12,396 nucleotides of DNA from Desulfobacterales bacterium. Lineage in GTDB: Bacteria > Desulfobacterota > Desulfobulbia > Desulfobulbales > BM004. Shown here piece after piece: positions 1-7,670 of the stretch. Under the pieces are notes generated by a model, which was given only the letters and a program-made list of their open reading frames with translations, was not told the DNA's origin and did not search any database. The stretch lies in contig JAAXQI010000203.1 in assembly GCA_012974315.1 (NCBI GenBank), forward strand, positions 1 through 12,396, read 5' to 3'. Every line of letters begins with the position of its first letter. Position 1 is the first letter of the stretch. The position numbers and the translations under genes were made by a program.

Positions 1-155
1 CGTGTGTAGGTGTCGGAATTCAACCGAGGCGGGTTAGAATATTCACCACGAAAGGTTGTTTTTCTGGCTGAGCGTTCGTTCCATTCCTTACAGGCAGCCT
101 GGCAGCCACGGCAGCCGATGCAACGAGTCAGGTCTACTAAAACTGATTTTGCCAT
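1..155 (-). CDS. Formate dehydrogenase iron-sulfur (beta) subunit, N-terminal part (runs off the left edge)
   Basis: The 51 visible residues begin MAKSVLVDLTRCIGCRGCQA and carry a ferredoxin-type cluster motif, C-X2-C-X2-C-X3-C (Cys12, 15, 18 and 22), followed by KEWNE. This is how the electron-transfer subunits of FdnH/FdhB-type formate dehydrogenases begin. Such subunits pass electrons from the molybdenum or tungsten catalytic subunit through several [4Fe-4S] clusters to a membrane cytochrome b or a periplasmic cytochrome c. The ATG at 155-153 is preceded by GGAGGG, and that ribosome binding site overlaps the TAG stop of the alpha gene, so translation of the two subunits is probably coupled. 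E. coli FdnH has an N-terminal extension before the first cluster; this protein does not. There is no signal peptide in view, which fits export together with the Tat-bearing alpha subunit. The rest of the protein lies outside the window, so fdnH and fdhB cannot be told apart. Confidence 0.88.
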   Translation of the reverse strand, partial: MAKSVLVDLTRCIGCRGCQAACKEWNERSARKTTFRGEYSNPPRLNSDTYT

Positions 156-167
156 TTGTCTGCCCTC

Positions 168-3100
168 CTATACTTTTTCGAGGCCGACCATAAAGGCCTT
201 GGTCTCAGGGATCATTGTATTCGCATCGCCAATTGTTGGAGTCAACAGGTTGGCGCTGTCGCCGCCGCTCCCGTCTTCAGGGTACTGCCAGCCGAAACAC
301 CAGGGCAGCCCTATCTGATGGACGGTGCTTCCCATGATTTTGAAAGGTTTGAAGCGGGTAGTGACAGATGCGATTGCCAAGACCTCTCCTCTACCGGATT
401 TTACCTTTAGTTTATCTCCATTTTTTATGTTCTTTTCAGCGGCAAGTTCCACGCTCAATTCAACAAAGAGCTGCGGCATCATCTCAAGTTGCCAGGGTTG
501 GTGCCTGGTCATAACACCGGTCTGCCAGTGCTCGGTTACCCTGTATGTTGTACAAACATAAGGATAACGGGTATCGCAGGTGTAAAAGATGTCTTCTTCC
601 TTGCCGTCCTCAAAGAAGAGCTTGACGGTTGGATTGATTCGATGACTCTTGTTCAATGGATTTTCCTGGATCGGGCATTCGAGTGGTTCGTAATGTTCCG
701 GGAAAGGACCGTCAGCCCGTCCGGGTCCAAAAATGTGGGCCACACCGGCCGGCTTCATGATAAATGCATTCTTGGTTTTCGGGTTATCGGTGCCATCAGG
801 ATTTTTCAGCGGCGGCCAGCCACCGTCCGGTACATCTCCCTCCCATTTCTTGCCGTTCCATTTTATGACCGGTCGTTTAGGATCCCAGGGCTTGCCATAC
901 TCGTCAACCGACGCACGGTTATAAATGATCCTGCGGTTTACCGGCCAGCACCATGACCATTGAAGAAACAGCCCGGTACCGGTTGGGTCTTCCAAAGAGC
1001 GCCTGGCCATCATGTTGCCCTTCTCAGTATAAGAGTTGCAGTAAAGCCAATTGCCTGAGGAAGTGGAACCGTCAGCCTGCAGGAAGGCAAAACTTGGCAC
1101 GAGTGTGCCTTTTTTATAGAGTTTACCTTTTATTTCCTTATCTTCCAGGAAGTAGCCGTTTATTTCTTTGGCAATAAGATGTGTGTCTACTTCCGTGACT
1201 TTGCCGTCGGCATCTTTTGGGCCATAGTCCCATGCAAGCTTTGTTATAGGATCTGGATAGGCTCCTCCCTCTTTTTCATAAAGAGCTTTGACCCTGAAAA
1301 ACAGGTCGTTCATCATTTCGGAATCAGGCAATGATTGCCCCTGGGGCTCCTGGGCCTTATAACGCCACTGAGCCCAGCGGCCTGAATTGGTGATACTGCC
1401 CTCCTTTTCCATGGAGGCGGAGCAGGGCAGGAAGAATACCTCTGTTTTAATATCCGCCGGGTTTACACCGGGACCTTTCCAGAATGAACCGGTCTCATTA
1501 TCAAAAAGGTTTACATTTACCATCCAGTCAAGCTTGGCCATGGCCTTTCTCACCTTGCCGGCGTTAGAGCCTGAGCAGGCAGGGTTCTGACCCCAGGCGA
1601 AAAAGCCCTTGAACTTGTCCTGCATCATCTCATGGAAAATCATGAGCCAGGAGGCGTTCTGGCCGTCATCAAGTTTGGGCAGCCAGCTATAGCCGAAGTC
1701 GTTGTCCGTGGTAGCATTGTCGCCGTAATGGGCCTTGAGTAAACTGACCGAATATTTAGGGTAGTTGCCCCACCAGTTGGCACTGATCGGTTCCTTTGTC
1801 GTGGGGGTCCATTTGTCATTATACTCCTGAAGCGTAGTTTGGGATGCACTGGGCGTTTTCAGGTATCCGGGCAAAATGTGAAAGAGCAGGCAGTGGTCTG
1901 TGGAACCCTGGACGTTGCTTTCTCCCCTGAGGGCATTGACTCCGCCGCCGAGTCTGCCGATATTGCCAAGCAGCAGCTGCACTATGGCCATGGTACGTAT
2001 GTTCTGGGTGCCTACAGTATGCTGAGTCCAGCCCATGGCATACATGATGGTGGCGACCCTGTCCGGTTTGCCGGTGGAAGCGTAAGTCTTATAAACTTTC
2101 TCCAGCACGTCTTTAGGGGTTCCGGTGATGGATGAAACAGTGTCCATGTCATAGCGCGAGAAGTGTTTTTTCAGGAGTTGAAAAACACTATACTGGTTTT
2201 TCATTGTCTCATCTTTGATTACAACTCCCTCGGCATCCTTCTGGAAAGCCCAGGCTTTTTTGTCGTATTTTCTGTTCTTGGCATCATATCCGGAGAAAAC
2301 ACCATCCAGTTCACCCGGCATTTTGAAGTCTTCATTTAAGAGAAATGGTGCGTTGGTGTAAAGACGGACATAGTCTTTATGGTATAGGTCATTCTGGATA
2401 ATATAGTGTATCAATCCACCGATAAATGGAATATCCGCCCCTGAACGCATCGGCGCGTAAATATCAGCCTTGGCGGATGTTCTGGTGAACCTCGGGTCAA
2501 CGCTGATCAGCGTTGCGCCTTTCTCTTGAGCTTCAGTAACCCATTTGAAAGATATTGGATGGATGGTTTTCAGCAGCATTGCTGCCCATGATCAGGATGA
2601 CATCGGCATGTTTGATATCAATCCAGTGATTTGTCATTGCACCGCGTCCGAACGACTCTGCCAGAGCCGCAACTGTTGCGGAGTGTCAGATACGGGCCTG
2701 GTGTTCTATGTATACAAGTCCAAGGGAACGAAGCCACTTTTGGAGAATATAGCACTCTTCATTGTCAAGGGCAGCACTGCCAACACTGGCGATACCGTTA
2801 CAGCGGTTGACGATCTGGCCTTTTGCATTTTTTTCAACAAAGGTTTCGTCGCGGGTTTTTTTAATTCTTTTGGCTATTTCATCAAATGCCCAATCCCACT
2901 CAACTTCTTTCCATTTATTGGCTCCGGGAGCCCGGTACATAGGCTTTTTGACTCTGGTGGGGTTGTTGGCCACTTGGTATAGGGAGGCACCCTTTGAGCA
3001 GAGGCTGCCCTGGTTGATGGGATGATCAGGGTCACCTTCAATGTTGATGACTTTGCCGTTTTTGGTATGGACAATCATGCCGCAGCCGACTGCACAATAA

Positions 3101-3246
3101 GGGCAGATGGTGGTGGTAACTTTGGCCCCCTTAATACGGTTTTCTCTTTCTCTGGCTTCAGCAGTTCCGGGCGCAAGCCCTGTCAGTGTGCCGGCAACAG
3201 CAGCCCCCCCGGAGTATTTTAAAAAGTCCCGTCGTGAAATACCCAT
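168..3246 (-). CDS. fdnG: Formate dehydrogenase catalytic (alpha) subunit, Tat-exported selenoprotein, with an apparent 4-nt frameshift
   Basis: This is the catalytic subunit of a respiratory, periplasm-facing formate dehydrogenase, which oxidises formate to CO2 at a Mo/W bis-pterin site. The N-terminus has a twin-arginine signal (SRRDFLK, residues 4-10) with a likely AEA cleavage site near residue 31. A [4Fe-4S] motif follows (Cys48, Cys51, Cys55, Cys83, then Lys85). Residues 181-186, EHQARI, lead into an in-frame TGA at 2688-2686 followed by His. This matches the selenocysteine-His pair of FdnG/FdhF, so the TGA is read as Sec187. The frame continues through FGRGAMTNHW to NAAENHP. It is then lost at a GGAT tandem duplication (2557-2566) and would stop at 2535-2533. 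The rest of the protein, from ISFKWVTEA to GLEKV, is in the +1 frame and ends at TAG 170-168. Removing 4 nt gives 1024 residues; E. coli FdnG has about 1015. AGGGAGGT lies just upstream of the ATG. The family call is secure. Whether this copy is functional depends on whether the duplication is real. Confidence 0.92.
2557..2566 (-). repeat. Tandem GGAT duplication that breaks the fdhA frame
   Basis: On the plus strand the bases read GGATGGATGG, so a four-base unit is present two and a half times. On the coding strand this is CCATCCATCC inside codons for E-N-H-P. Deleting one unit joins ...NAAENHP directly to ISFKWVTEA... with no missing or extra residue, as in the homologous FdnG segment ...NAAEAHPVGFRWAMEA. 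With the unit present, the ribosome would stop at 2535-2533 after a product of about 237 residues that lacks most of the active-site domains. Confidence 0.85.
2640..2685 (-). promoter_or_regulatory. Candidate bacterial SECIS hairpin just downstream of the Sec codon
   Basis: Bacterial SECIS elements sit within roughly 40 nt after the UGA. Two inverted repeats occur here on the minus strand: CCGCAAC / GTTGCGG (2681-2675 and 2673-2667), and CTCTG / CAGAG (2666-2662 and 2660-2656). A third possible pairing is TGC / GCA (2671-2669 and 2661-2659), enclosing a GGCTCTG loop at about the same distance from the UGA as the apical loop of the E. coli fdhF element. These pairings exclude one another, and I could not fold the RNA to choose between them. 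The location is secure; the exact structure is not. Confidence 0.5.
2686..2688 (-). other. UGA codon read as selenocysteine (Sec187)
   Basis: On the minus strand the reading is CAG GCC CGT ATC TGA CAC, that is Q-A-R-I-U-H. The residues after it (HSATVAALAESFGRGAMTNHW) continue the formate dehydrogenase alignment in the same frame, so the TGA is internal to the protein. In E. coli FdnG the equivalent residues are Sec196-His197. Recoding requires SelA, SelB, SelC and SelD from elsewhere in the genome; none of these genes is in this window. Confidence 0.9.
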
Positions 3247-3393
3247 AGTTTACCTCCCTATTAAAGTTGTTAGGAACTATTTCACAGTTGAAGAAACATT
3301 CGTGGTGCGATATGTGACATCTATTTTACCCAGTATGAATTATCACTTCACAAGTGGGAATCATTTGCAAAAGTAGATAGAGAGTATGTTATT

Positions 3394-3422
3394 TTTAAAT
3401 ACTAAAAACAGAGGATTGTCAA
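3394..3422 (-). promoter_or_regulatory. Candidate sigma70 promoter for the formate dehydrogenase operon
   Basis: On the minus strand a perfect -35 box TTGACA (3422-3417) is separated by 17 nt from TTTAAA (3399-3394), a 4 of 6 match to the -10 consensus. The start site would fall near 3387, giving a leader of about 140 nt before the fdhA ATG. An inverted repeat AGTAT-N11-ATACT (3383-3387 and 3399-3403) straddles the -10 box, and another AGTATT (3422-3427) abuts the -35 box, so a regulator bound there could control initiation. The long AT-rich leader makes chance matches possible. Confidence 0.45.
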
Positions 3423-3613
3423 GTATTTAAATGAATTTGCAAATAATTAACAGGTGACACATTGTGGCAAGGAAAGTTGCGGAGATTGACAGAGGGGAGG
3501 ACACATGTATTTTTACGTTTGCTGCTGACCGAAAAAATAAAAAAAATCAAATGGGATTGTTAACCAAGTTTTTCTAATAGAGGGAATTGAACCTTAAGGA
3601 GATAGGTTGGTGG

Positions 3614-3642
3614 AAATAAAATTGCCTGAATCTTTCAGGCAA
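3614..3642 (-). terminator. Rho-independent terminator of the sensory operon
   Basis: A perfect 9-bp stem, TTGCCTGAA / TTCAGGCAA (3622-3630 and 3634-3642), has a 3-nt loop. On the minus strand it is followed at once by TTTTATTT (3621-3614). It lies about 150 nt after the response regulator stop, so it should end the operon transcript before the formate dehydrogenase promoter and separate the two transcription units. Confidence 0.85.
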
Positions 3643-3791
3643 GAATCAAGAAAATTCAGACAACAATAGATGTTAGAATAATGTATCAGTCCTGAGTGAG
3701 TTAAACGTCATTTCTCTCATATAAAATATCATTTTGGTATAGGCGACAAGTATTTCCAGGCGGTTATTCTTATTACTTCACCAGATCGTTT

Positions 3792-4448
3792 TTAGCCTGC
3801 AGTATCAATAAAACCGTTCTGGATTGCATGTTTTATCAGGTCCGCTGTATTTTTCAGGTTAAGCTTTTTTAAAAGGTTTGCCCGATGGTGCTCCACTGTT
3901 CGGATGCTGATTGACAAAAGCTCTGCTATTTCCTTACTGGTCAACCCCTCAGCAACAAGCTTTAATACTTCGATTTCACGATTGGTCAGGGTGTCGCAGG
4001 GAAACACACCTTTTTCACGGTACGCCCTGATAACTTCATCGGAGAATTCTTCTGCAAGATGGGGGGAGATGTAAATATCTCCATGCATAACCACATCAAT
4101 TGCATTGAGAAGCTCACTGTCCGAGTCTTCCTTTAAGAGATAGCCGTCAGCCCCGGCGGACATGGCACAAAGGAAGTACTGTTCACTCTTGTGCATGGTT
4201 ATCATGAGAATTTTTACCTTGGGACAAAGCCTCTGGGCTTCATTGATCACCTCTATACCCCGCAGGTTGGGCATGGAAATGTCGAGAAGAATCAAATCAG
4301 GTATAACCTGATCCAGGACGTCGAGAAGTTCAAGGCCGTTGCCTGCTTCGCCGACTACTTCAAGAGATTTGTTTTCTTCAACGAGCCTTTTTAACCCCTG
4401 TCGGATCAGGACATGATCATCTGCCAAAACAATTTTACATTTTGTCAT
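3792..4448 (-). CDS. NarL/LuxR-family response regulator
   Basis: A 218-residue DNA-binding response regulator. The receiver domain (about residues 3-122) has the acidic pair Asp10-Asp11, phospho-acceptor Asp56 in LILLDISMP, Thr84 and Lys106. A LuxR-type helix-turn-helix fills residues 150-212 (TLTNREIEVLKLVAEGLTSK... RTVEHHRANLLKKL). It should be phosphorylated by the kinase encoded immediately upstream. The kinase stop is 13 nt away, and AAGGAG is well placed before this ATG, so the two are co-transcribed. It is the last gene before the terminator at 3614-3642. The target genes are not shown by the sequence; the formate dehydrogenase operon just downstream and the sensory operon itself are the natural candidates. 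The domain assignment is certain and the regulon is inference. Confidence 0.95.
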   Translation of the reverse strand: MTKCKIVLADDHVLIRQGLKRLVEENKSLEVVGEAGNGLELLDVLDQVIPDLILLDISMPNLRGIEVINEAQRLCPKVKILMITMHKSEQYFLCAMSAGADGYLLKEDSDSELLNAIDVVMHGDIYISPHLAEEFSDEVIRAYREKGVFPCDTLTNREIEVLKLVAEGLTSKEIAELLSISIRTVEHHRANLLKKLNLKNTADLIKHAIQNGFIDTAG

Positions 4449-4461
4449 TTCGTTCTCCTTG

Positions 4462-6339
4462 TTATCTTATAGGAGTGGTAAAGGTAACAGTGGTGTCAAT
4501 ACCGGGGCGACTCACGATGTTAATTTTGCCTCCCAGAATTCTGACGCGTTCTGACATTGCCTCTAGCCCCATACCTTTTTCCGTACCTTTTTGGTCTAAA
4601 GTTTTCTGGACATTAAAACCATTGCCGTCATCTCTGACGGTGAATTGAACTGCGCGATCTATTTCTTCGATGATAAGTGAAACATGTTTTGCCTGGGCAT
4701 GTTTACTGATATTGGTTAAGGCTTCCTGTAGAATCCTGTAAATGATGCGTTGCGAATCCTCATTAAACAGATGATTTATATTCGTATATTTATACTTGAT
4801 ATCAACATTATAAATTTTTGTGAAATTATTCACAAGGTATTCAATTGCAGCCTGCAAACCAAGGTCATCCAGAACCACCGGACTAAGATCTCGGGCCAAC
4901 CTGCGGACGTTTTCGATGATCTGGTTTATGTTGTCCCGCATATCATTACAAACGGTTTTCATCTCTTCTATCGGGACATTCCCCAACCGTCTGGCAATAG
5001 AACCCACCTGCATTTTTAAGGCTGCCATGGATTGTCCCAATTCATCATGTAACTCAAGCGAAATTCTTCTTCTTTCGTTTTCCTGCACCGTGAAAAGATC
5101 TGAGGACAGCCGGTGTAGCCGCTCCTCTGATTTTCGGAGTTCATTGGTCATTGTTTCCAGTTCCATATTGGAATCTTTGATTGCCTTTATCTGCTGCCTG
5201 GCAGCCATGATAATTTCGTAGGCCAGCATTGCATAAATCAAACTGGTGACAAACCATATGATAACCATGGTCCGCCAGGTCTGGCCCAGCACTTTTTCAA
5301 CTTTTGTGACTTCATGTTCGGTAATAGTGTTGGTTCTGGATACAATTTCCCCTAATGAAATTTCAGTTTTGTCATAGATATGGTTAACTTCTACACGAAG
5401 AATTTCTCTTTCCTTAACCATTTTCAACTGGTCAAGGATAAGGCCGTATTCACCGTCATAACCCAGGATAATTGTCTGGTGATCATTGTCGATGGTATAT
5501 CCCTGGCCGAACAATGCTGTTTCGTAATCATCCAGCAGACTGTTGAGTTTGTTTTTTTCAGCAGATTTTTCGCCCCCGGATAGCTGTGTATTGAAGCGCA
5601 CCCTGGCGAGCAGTGTCCGGATTTTATTGTCTTTGAGGTCTGCAAGGTTGTCTGCCTCTGTTATGATGTGTAAATGTTCGCTTAGTTGAACCAGGTCAGT
5701 AATATCTCGCCGTATAATAGAAAAAACATTGGAAGCTGCAATTTCATTTATGGTTGAAAGAGTAATTTCTTTAGAATTCTCTCCAACATTGCGTCGTATC
5801 TGCCTGATTTTTGCAGCACGCTCCAAACGAAGTTGTCCCTCTGCCTTATCAACAGTTTCAAAAATCCGGCCAAGAATGGATTCCACCTCTTTCCGGGTCT
5901 GGGGGATCCTGGGAACTGTCCTGTTGTATGCACTTGCCCACCAGGTTAATTTATCCGTGACGATGAGAAGAGAGGCAATGTTTTTTTCAAGTTGCTCAAA
6001 GGCCGGCATGAGGTCAGGACTGGATACTACCTTGCGATAGTCTTGGATAAGACCCGGCAGAGGGGAGTCTTTCCCTGTGTTGCTGTCACCAATTGCTGCT
6101 TCCAAAAGAGCGGATATTTCAGATTTTTGGTTGGCCAGGCTGCTTTCCAGATTAGCATGTGTATAATTAAAAGTTTCTTTTAACTCGAACAGTTTTTCCC
6201 TTTCTGTACGTATTTCAGTAAGCATGGACCAGACAAGGTAGACCATGAATACACCGACAGAAAAGCTGAGCAGTGTAATCAGCCAGACAAACTTAACAGG
6301 ATTTCCTTCCCGTTTTTTATGTTCTGGTTGAAAATTCAT
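4462..6339 (-). CDS. Membrane sensor histidine kinase, HPK7 (NarX/DegS-like) type with a large periplasmic helical domain
   Basis: The protein has 625 residues. One membrane segment (about 16-38) is followed by a roughly 315-residue periplasmic region rich in charged helices, a second membrane segment (about 356-378) and a predicted coiled region (about 380-420). The transmitter comes next: HisKA_3 with phospho-acceptor His431 in ERRRISLELHDELGQS, then a HATPase_c domain with N-box Asn543 (QEALTNISKHA), DDGNGF at 570-575 and KGMGLEAM from 588. I see no HAMP, PAS or GAF motif, so the signal probably enters only from the periplasmic domain. The start codon overlaps the stop of the binding-protein gene as ATGA (6339-6336), so the two products are translationally coupled. 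The predicted layout, with a helical ectodomain encoded beside a binding protein, recalls TorS/TorT. That parallel is inference. Confidence 0.93.
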   Translation of the reverse strand: MNFQPEHKKREGNPVKFVWLITLLSFSVGVFMVYLVWSMLTEIRTEREKLFELKETFNYTHANLESSLANQKSEISALLEAAIGDSNTGKDSPLPGLIQDYRKVVSSPDLMPAFEQLEKNIASLLIVTDKLTWWASAYNRTVPRIPQTRKEVESILGRIFETVDKAEGQLRLERAAKIRQIRRNVGENSKEITLSTINEIAASNVFSIIRRDITDLVQLSEHLHIITEADNLADLKDNKIRTLLARVRFNTQLSGGEKSAEKNKLNSLLDDYETALFGQGYTIDNDHQTIILGYDGEYGLILDQLKMVKEREILRVEVNHIYDKTEISLGEIVSRTNTITEHEVTKVEKVLGQTWRTMVIIWFVTSLIYAMLAYEIIMAARQQIKAIKDSNMELETMTNELRKSEERLHRLSSDLFTVQENERRRISLELHDELGQSMAALKMQVGSIARRLGNVPIEEMKTVCNDMRDNINQIIENVRRLARDLSPVVLDDLGLQAAIEYLVNNFTKIYNVDIKYKYTNINHLFNEDSQRIIYRILQEALTNISKHAQAKHVSLIIEEIDRAVQFTVRDDGNGFNVQKTLDQKGTEKGMGLEAMSERVRILGGKINIVSRPGIDTTVTFTTPIR

Positions 6340-7565
6340 GGCAGAGTTTTTAACTGGTTCCAGTCAAACGGCAAAACCTCACCGTTACGGATAATTGTTG
6401 GCCATATCTGATGGCTTGCCTGGTGTTCGGTTCTGGAAATTTTAAGAGGTGCACTGAACCCAAGGTCAAATTGTCCCAGGTCCTCAAGTCCATTCATGAT
6501 CGATTCCCGTGTAATGTCTCCTGTAATTTTTTCCAGGGCAAGCAAAAGAATTCGTGTTGAGATGTAACCTTCCAATGAACCAAATGTGGGAGGAATTGAT
6601 GGGTCAAAGAGGTGCAGTGCTCTGTGGTAATCCTGCACAATCGGTAAAGATGCGGCCAGGTGAGGTACCACCTGGGTGACAATTACTCCATCCTCATCCG
6701 GACCGAGAGCCTGAGCCAGGGGTGCCGCACCCACAAATGAAACATTGAGGAGCAGAGAGTTCAGGCCGTATTTTCTGGCCAGTCTGATAAATTTTGCAGA
6801 CGGAGCATATGTGCCGACTATAATGACAGCCTTGGGTTCAGGTTCGGCCAGAAGTATATCAGCCAAACCATTTTCAATTGCCAGACTGTCCCGCTCATAC
6901 CTTCCATGGGTGATCTGGGTTTCATCTTTTAAACCGTTTTTTTTCAGGGCGGCAATCCCACCAACAAAACCGGAATCTCCGTAGGCATCTCTTTGAGTAA
7001 AAAAGGCAATTTCGTTTGGCTGAAGTCGGCCATTGACAATGAGCGCCTGCACCATTGCTGCAGTTTCCTCTGCATAACTGGCACGGTAATTGACAACATA
7101 TCGATCAGGTGGGTTTCGACGCAGAGTACCTGCTCCGGTAAAAGCACCGAAAAAGGGAACACGGCTCCGGTTGGTGATTGGCACTGAGGCAATTGCTGTG
7201 GGTGTGCCAACATTACCTATAATAGCAAGAACATTTTCCTGTTCGATCAGCCTGTGCATATTGAGTACCGTTTTTTCAGGCTCGTAAGCATCGTCGAGAG
7301 CTATAAGGCAAAGACTTCTGTCCTGTATGCCACCCTGCTGATTGATCTCTTTCAGAGCCGCCAGCACGCCGTTTCGCATATTGATTCCAAGATGGGCTGC
7401 AGGGCCGGACAGAACTGTGGACATACCGAAGATATGCGAATTGTTGAGGCAGGGAATTTCCCCTGCTCTTGCATTGAGAACAAGATTTGGCAGCACAGCC
7501 AGAAGCAGGAGTACCTGCAGTAGCAGTCGGGATTTGGATTTTGTTATATATATTGAAATTCGCAT
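6336..7565 (-). CDS. LivJ-like periplasmic ligand-binding protein (Peripla_BP_6), probable sensor subunit
   Basis: A 409-residue secreted protein. The signal peptide has a basic start (KSKSR), a hydrophobic core (residues 14-30) and a likely cleavage after ARA near residue 34. The mature part begins like branched-chain amino-acid binding proteins: FGMSTVLSGPAAHLG, then NGVLAALKEINQQGG and ALDDAYEPEKT, with later segments typical of the two-lobe fold (AIIGNVGTPTA, EIAFFTQRDAYGDSG). No permease or ATPase gene is near, and the gene overlaps the kinase gene by ATGA. It more likely presents a bound ligand to the kinase than feeds a transporter. An in-frame TAA three codons upstream fixes the ATG as the earliest start, yet no Shine-Dalgarno sequence precedes it. 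The ligand cannot be read from the sequence; family members bind amino acids, amides, urea or small aromatic or carboxylic compounds. Confidence 0.92.
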   Translation of the reverse strand: MRISIYITKSKSRLLLQVLLLLAVLPNLVLNARAGEIPCLNNSHIFGMSTVLSGPAAHLGINMRNGVLAALKEINQQGGIQDRSLCLIALDDAYEPEKTVLNMHRLIEQENVLAIIGNVGTPTAIASVPITNRSRVPFFGAFTGAGTLRRNPPDRYVVNYRASYAEETAAMVQALIVNGRLQPNEIAFFTQRDAYGDSGFVGGIAALKKNGLKDETQITHGRYERDSLAIENGLADILLAEPEPKAVIIVGTYAPSAKFIRLARKYGLNSLLLNVSFVGAAPLAQALGPDEDGVIVTQVVPHLAASLPIVQDYHRALHLFDPSIPPTFGSLEGYISTRILLLALEKITGDITRESIMNGLEDLGQFDLGFSAPLKISRTEHQASHQIWPTIIRNGEVLPFDWNQLKTLP

Positions 7566-7573
7566 GGAAGATT

Positions 7574-7612
7574 ATAGTATTTATCCGGTTGCAGAAGCTC
7601 TTTCAATACTAT
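7574..7612. repeat. Inverted repeat in the 5' leader of the binding-protein gene
   Basis: Perfect 8-base arms, ATAGTATT (7574-7581) and AATACTAT (7605-7612), are separated by 23 nt. The arm centres lie 31 bp apart, close to three helical turns. The inner arm ends 8 nt before the start codon, in the place where a ribosome binding site is expected but absent. It could be an operator or an RNA hairpin affecting translation; the sequence alone does not decide. Confidence 0.6.
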
Positions 7613-7642
7613 CCGCATAAAAAATCAGACCAAACTATGTTG

Positions 7643-7670
7643 CTTATAATGCTAAGGGCCTTTTTGTCAA
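7643..7670 (-). promoter_or_regulatory. Sigma70-type promoter of the sensory operon
   Basis: On the minus strand there is a perfect TTGACA (7670-7665), a 16-nt spacer and TATAAG (7648-7643). The start site would be near 7636, giving a leader of about 70 nt that contains the inverted repeat at 7574-7612. It is the strongest promoter match I found in the window and points at the three-gene sensory operon. Confidence 0.7.

Larger units (their letters stand above)
3247..3791. other. Intergenic region between fdhA and the response regulator gene
   Basis: This 545-bp AT-rich stretch holds no convincing gene. It contains a candidate fdh promoter (3394-3422), AGTAT-type half-sites around that promoter, a 13-bp palindrome (CACTT-CAC-AAGTG, 3344-3356) lying about 100 bp before the fdhA start, and a rho-independent terminator for the upstream sensory operon (3614-3642). 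I see nothing clear in 3430-3610 or 3643-3791. Confidence 0.75.

Noticed and set aside
2540..2570. Programmed +1 ribosomal frameshift in fdhA
   Set aside because: No known slippery codon or stimulatory signal is seen, and removing one tandem GGAT unit gives an exact fit to the family, so an indel is the simpler explanation.
168..2579. Separate 803-residue gene starting at an ATG at 2579
   Set aside because: The first eight residues come from reading the shifted frame across the GGAT duplication. The domain begins mid-fold, and the missing N-terminal part lies directly upstream, so this is the rear part of fdhA.
2545..2982. Plus-strand frames inside fdhA (also 489-956 and 1839-2135)
   Set aside because: They are antisense to a clearly homologous coding sequence and show no protein-like motifs.
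3465..3480. Sigma54-like site TGGCAA...TTGC on the plus strand
   Set aside because: The spacing between GG and GC is 11 rather than 10 nt, and it points away from both flanking minus-strand operons.
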